A stretch of 64,000 nucleotides of DNA from Coleofasciculus sp040219735 (GTDB taxonomy: Bacteria > Cyanobacteriota > Cyanobacteriia > Cyanobacteriales > Coleofasciculaceae). The notes under the pieces were generated by a model. It saw nothing but the letters and a program-made list of their open reading frames with translations, was not told the origin of the DNA and searched no databases. This document shows, one piece after another, positions 61,141 to 64,000 of this stretch (the stretch's first letter is position 1; each line of letters begins with the position of its first letter). Position numbers and translations under genes: made by a program. The DNA lies in assembly GCA_040219735.1 (NCBI GenBank), contig JAVJRX010000198.1. The stretch is one strand, 5' to 3'.

Positions 61141-62758
61141 TGCTCGTACCCATTACTATCAGAATCGTTAGAATGGCATATAAGAGACCACGCATCATGG
61201 CGGGAGAGCGACGATAAAAATACTGATGCCCCGCATAATATTCTATCACCTCATAACTCATCAATATTGGCAGCCCCAGTAATCCCGAAAAAGTGGGTCT
61301 GGGTATACTGAGCGCTAAATTCCCGAAGTCTAAAATCAGAATCTGGGTAAAACTAATTACCTGAGCCAGAGAATTGGCGCGAAACAATAACCAGCCATAG
61401 CAAGTAAAGACAAAGAAAAATAGAATCGCCACGAATGAACCGACAAATCCCTGATTCTTTTTCATCTTTGGCTTGCGCTTAAATATTGTCGTAAACACGC
61501 GATGAACACACAACAACGCGCCGTGATAAAATCCCCACAGGACAAAATGCCAAGCCGCACCGTGCCACAATCCCCCCAGCACCATTGTCGTCATCAGGTT
61601 CTGATACGTTCTCCGTTCACCGTAACGGTTGCCCCCTAAAGGAATATACAGGTAATCCCGTAACCACGTCGAAAGACTAATATGCCAGCGGCGCCAAAAC
61701 TCACTAGGATTCTGGGCAAAATAGGGTAAATTAAAATTAACCATCAGTTCTACCCCAAATAATTTAGACACCCCCCTAGCAATGTCTGAATACCCGGAAA
61801 AGTCACCGTAAATCTGACCCGCAAATAAAAAGGTAGCTAAGACTACATCCAGCCAAGACACAGTACCTTGAGTTTCGTAAATCGCATTCACGGAAACCGC
61901 CAAGCTATCAGCGACTGCCACCTTCTTAAACAAACCGAATAAAATTAAATAGACACCCCGCGTCGATTGGTCTAAGCTAAGCTGACGCGGCTGTAATAAA
62001 CAGGGAAGCAACTTGGACGCCCGTTCAATCGGACCCGCCACCAACTGAGGAAAGAACGACACAAACAAAGCAAAGTCCAAAAAACGATTGGTTGCCGGCA
62101 TCTGGCGGCGATAGATATCGATGGTATAACTCATCGTCTGAAAGGTATAAAAGGAAATACCCACAGGGAGAACAATATCTAAATGCCAGAACGCTGCCGA
62201 CATGCCCAAGGTTTGAATCGTTGTCTCGGCGCTATCGATAAAGAAGTTAAAATATTTAAAGAATCCCAGAATACCGAGATTACTGAATAGACTAATAAAC
62301 AGAAATAAACTCCGCCGCTTTGCCACCTCCAACGCCGCCAGCCGAGGATAGAAAAAATTAGCCAGCGCCACAACTCCACCCATCCCCAGGAACACCAACC
62401 AGCCCGACCCATCCCTAGGTAGCAGTTGAGACCATTGCCCAGATAGGGCTAAGGGTTGAGTCATCAACTCCATCCCATTCCAGCGCACGGTGACAAAAAA
62501 GAAGGCGGCGAGTAAGATATATCCCGAAGGAAACCAACGTTCACGGCGGGTTAACTCACCTTTGTCAATCATCAACCCACAGCAAAAATCAATCACCGTG
62601 GACAAAACAATCAGAAACAGAAACCTCTCATCCCACCAACCATAAAAAACATAGCTAGCTACCAGCAGCATCAAGTTTTGACCCCGGAAGGGTAGAATGC
62701 GGTAGAGTAAGTAAGTAACCGCAAGAAAAATGAAGAATTCGACGGAGTTAAATATCAT
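61106..62758 (-). CDS. AlgI-like MBOAT family O-acyltransferase
   Basis: 550 residues with about eleven to twelve hydrophobic segments. Diagnostic MBOAT motifs: QLVAGPIERASKLLP, GDFSGYSDIARGVSKLFG, SEFWRRWHISLSTWLRDY and the catalytic-His region LGGLWHGAAWHFVLWGFYHG (near 394). AlgI-type proteins pass acyl groups from acyl-CoA or another donor across the plasma membrane for O-acetylation of surface polysaccharides. It overlaps the SGNH gene and follows the Wzy-like gene. ATG 62758 starts MIFNSVEFFIFLAVTY. Confidence 0.9.
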   Translation of the reverse strand: MIFNSVEFFIFLAVTYLLYRILPFRGQNLMLLVASYVFYGWWDERFLFLIVLSTVIDFCCGLMIDKGELTRRERWFPSGYILLAAFFFVTVRWNGMELMTQPLALSGQWSQLLPRDGSGWLVFLGMGGVVALANFFYPRLAALEVAKRRSLFLFISLFSNLGILGFFKYFNFFIDSAETTIQTLGMSAAFWHLDIVLPVGISFYTFQTMSYTIDIYRRQMPATNRFLDFALFVSFFPQLVAGPIERASKLLPCLLQPRQLSLDQSTRGVYLILFGLFKKVAVADSLAVSVNAIYETQGTVSWLDVVLATFLFAGQIYGDFSGYSDIARGVSKLFGVELMVNFNLPYFAQNPSEFWRRWHISLSTWLRDYLYIPLGGNRYGERRTYQNLMTTMVLGGLWHGAAWHFVLWGFYHGALLCVHRVFTTIFKRKPKMKKNQGFVGSFVAILFFFVFTCYGWLLFRANSLAQVISFTQILILDFGNLALSIPRPTFSGLLGLPILMSYEVIEYYAGHQYFYRRSPAMMRGLLYAILTILIVMGTSNEPAQFIYFQF

Positions 62759-62829
62759 TGATGGCTATGTTCCCCTATCCTCCCAATGAGTAGGCAGATT
62801 CAGGTATTGTGAGCTGGTTTAAATTCTAA

Positions 62830-64000
62830 TCAATTATGCTGGTGTTGTCGCTTCTGAGCCAACGAACGCCGAGCTGCAGCGCGATTTCCTTTCACCTTCT
62901 TCGCCTGTGTCTCGTTAACAACCAACCCCGATATTGCCCCAGACGCCAACATATAGGTTGGGGTAGGATGGGCATTCAAGAGGCTATCAAACATAAACAA
63001 CATAACCACCACCGCCAGTGCTGCAGCTGGGGCTACTTTCGGATGAAACCAAGTTGTCCCTGGATACCGCAACACCCCAAAGCTAATCACCGGCAATAGC
63101 ATCGCCAGATATAAACTGAACAAGCCAACCACACCATTGTGAGTAAATCGCAATATCCATAAACTGTCCGCCGCCACATACTCCTTGCCACTTTCTTCAT
63201 CTCTAGCTACCCATCCCCATTTGCCATGACCAAATACTATCCGTTCCCTTGCCAAGTCACCCAGAACTTCTTCCTGATTAAACCGTTCCCCTAAGGAACC
63301 TGATCTATCGTCACCACCAATGAGTTCAGTGATTTCACCGACAAACTCTAAAATTCTATCCTTTTTTTCGCCCGTAAATTCCCCAGTCACTCCCCCGTAG
63401 AGATAGGAAAAGATAATCACAATCGTCAAAAAGAAGGGCAAAGTCGTGCGAAACCATTTCGCTGAGAAAATAATAGCCACCCCCAACGCCATCAGAAACA
63501 AAGCCCCTGTGGATTTGATCAACACAAAAGTAATCGACAACACCGACACTAGCCAACTCATGGGAATCCCCCAAAGTTGTTTAATCACCCCAGCTTGCCA
63601 GAGCCAAATCCCAATTAGGGATGCCGACATCATCCAAATCCCCACCTGAAGCCCATGAGTCATAAACACTTGGGGTCTAAATCCGCCGTAGCGAATAGTT
63701 TGGGCGAACATGTGGGGGAAATACCCGTAAACCATCTGGTGTAGCTGCGGACTAAAGCGGATTTCAAATAAACACAATGGCACATAAACCAATCCACCGA
63801 TAAAAATAGCGATTGCCAACAAGCGCAGCCCCCGTAGATTATTCAGATAAATGCGACCGAGAAAATAAGGCATTCCCCATTGTATCGTTTGGTCGAGGAC
63901 AGCTGACATCCCATCATAAGCACCCAAACCACTGGTGATTGATGAAGCCAATGGACATAGACACCAAATCAGCATGGGTATGTCAATCCAGCTAAATTTA
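62830..64000 (-). CDS. Wzy-like / O-antigen ligase family membrane protein, 5' end beyond the window
   Basis: At least 389 residues and open to the right edge: codons KFSWIDIP precede the first ATG in frame (63975), so the true start lies outside. About nine hydrophobic segments and the long hydrophilic loop (GEKKDRILEFVGEITELIGG, FGHGKWGWVARDEESGKEYV) are as in O-antigen ligase/polymerase proteins. TTDSLW-like AADSLWILRFTHNGVVGL sits where the Wzy_C motif is expected. It should polymerise or ligate the repeat unit. The C-terminal 30 residues are basic (KKVKGNRAAARRSLAQKRQH). Confidence 0.78.
   Translation of the reverse strand, partial: KFSWIDIPMLIWCLCPLASSITSGLGAYDGMSAVLDQTIQWGMPYFLGRIYLNNLRGLRLLAIAIFIGGLVYVPLCLFEIRFSPQLHQMVYGYFPHMFAQTIRYGGFRPQVFMTHGLQVGIWMMSASLIGIWLWQAGVIKQLWGIPMSWLVSVLSITFVLIKSTGALFLMALGVAIIFSAKWFRTTLPFFLTIVIIFSYLYGGVTGEFTGEKKDRILEFVGEITELIGGDDRSGSLGERFNQEEVLGDLARERIVFGHGKWGWVARDEESGKEYVAADSLWILRFTHNGVVGLFSLYLAMLLPVISFGVLRYPGTTWFHPKVAPAAALAVVVMLFMFDSLLNAHPTPTYMLASGAISGLVVNETQAKKVKGNRAAARRSLAQKRQHQHN

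Overview
The window comes from a cyanobacterium, most likely a filamentous one with many repeats. It carries psbB and psbT (photosystem II), a cyanobacterial-type 30S protein S1, hemE, a group 2 sigma factor of the SigC type and many GCGATCGC (HIP1) octamers, and its intergenic spaces hold palindromes and short tandem heptamers. No rRNA, tRNA, CRISPR array, prophage or intact transposase was seen. The genus cannot be fixed from this sequence alone.

Layout. (1) 293-1381 (-): two DUF29 proteins. (2) 1825-23783 (+): an exopolysaccharide locus with a Wzz-like chain-length protein, a CapD/FlaA1-type dehydratase, a Wzy-like polymerase, a Wzt-like ABC ATPase, five GT4 glycosyltransferases or GT4 fusions, three SAM methyltransferases, a FAD oxidoreductase, a B12-binding radical SAM enzyme, a GT2 enzyme and a DUF2304 protein. 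Many of these genes overlap by 1-4 bases. (3) 23899-40310: housekeeping block with rpsA, nrdR, psbT and psbB on the minus strand, then an AI-2E-type permease, a homocysteine biosynthesis (DUF39) protein, a TPR protein, an LD-carboxypeptidase, hemE, an SDR protein and sigC. (4) 40623-41637 (+): a GT4 gene that has lost most of its N-terminal domain. (5) 41733-64000 (-): a second polysaccharide locus with a CDP-glucose branch (rfbF, rfbG, a reductase-type SDR, an RmlC-like cupin), GT2, GT4, GT10-like and GT61 glycosyltransferases, three intact sulfotransferases and one broken one, a serine-acetyltransferase-like enzyme, an AlgI-like MBOAT acyltransferase with an SGNH partner, and a Wzy-like protein running off the right edge.

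How the genes work together. Both large loci look like assembly lines for a cell-surface polysaccharide: nucleotide-sugar synthesis, sugar transfer, decoration by methyl, acyl and sulfate groups, then polymerisation and export. The second locus predicts a sulfated and acylated polymer containing a CDP-derived deoxy sugar. No Wzx flippase, no Wzm permease partner for the Wzt-like ATPase and no Wza/Wzc are present, so export must be completed from elsewhere in the genome.

The most unusual aspect is genome plasticity. A 61-bp dispersed repeat lies in frame inside the LD-carboxypeptidase gene. Tandem repeats are translated in a GT4 enzyme and in the AI-2E permease tail. The 3' end of the radical SAM gene is tandemly duplicated. 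Fragments of rfbF, of a sulfotransferase and of a glycosyltransferase lie as scars between intact relatives. A TnpB 3' end survives with its right-end hairpin, and at least two MITE-like families are present.
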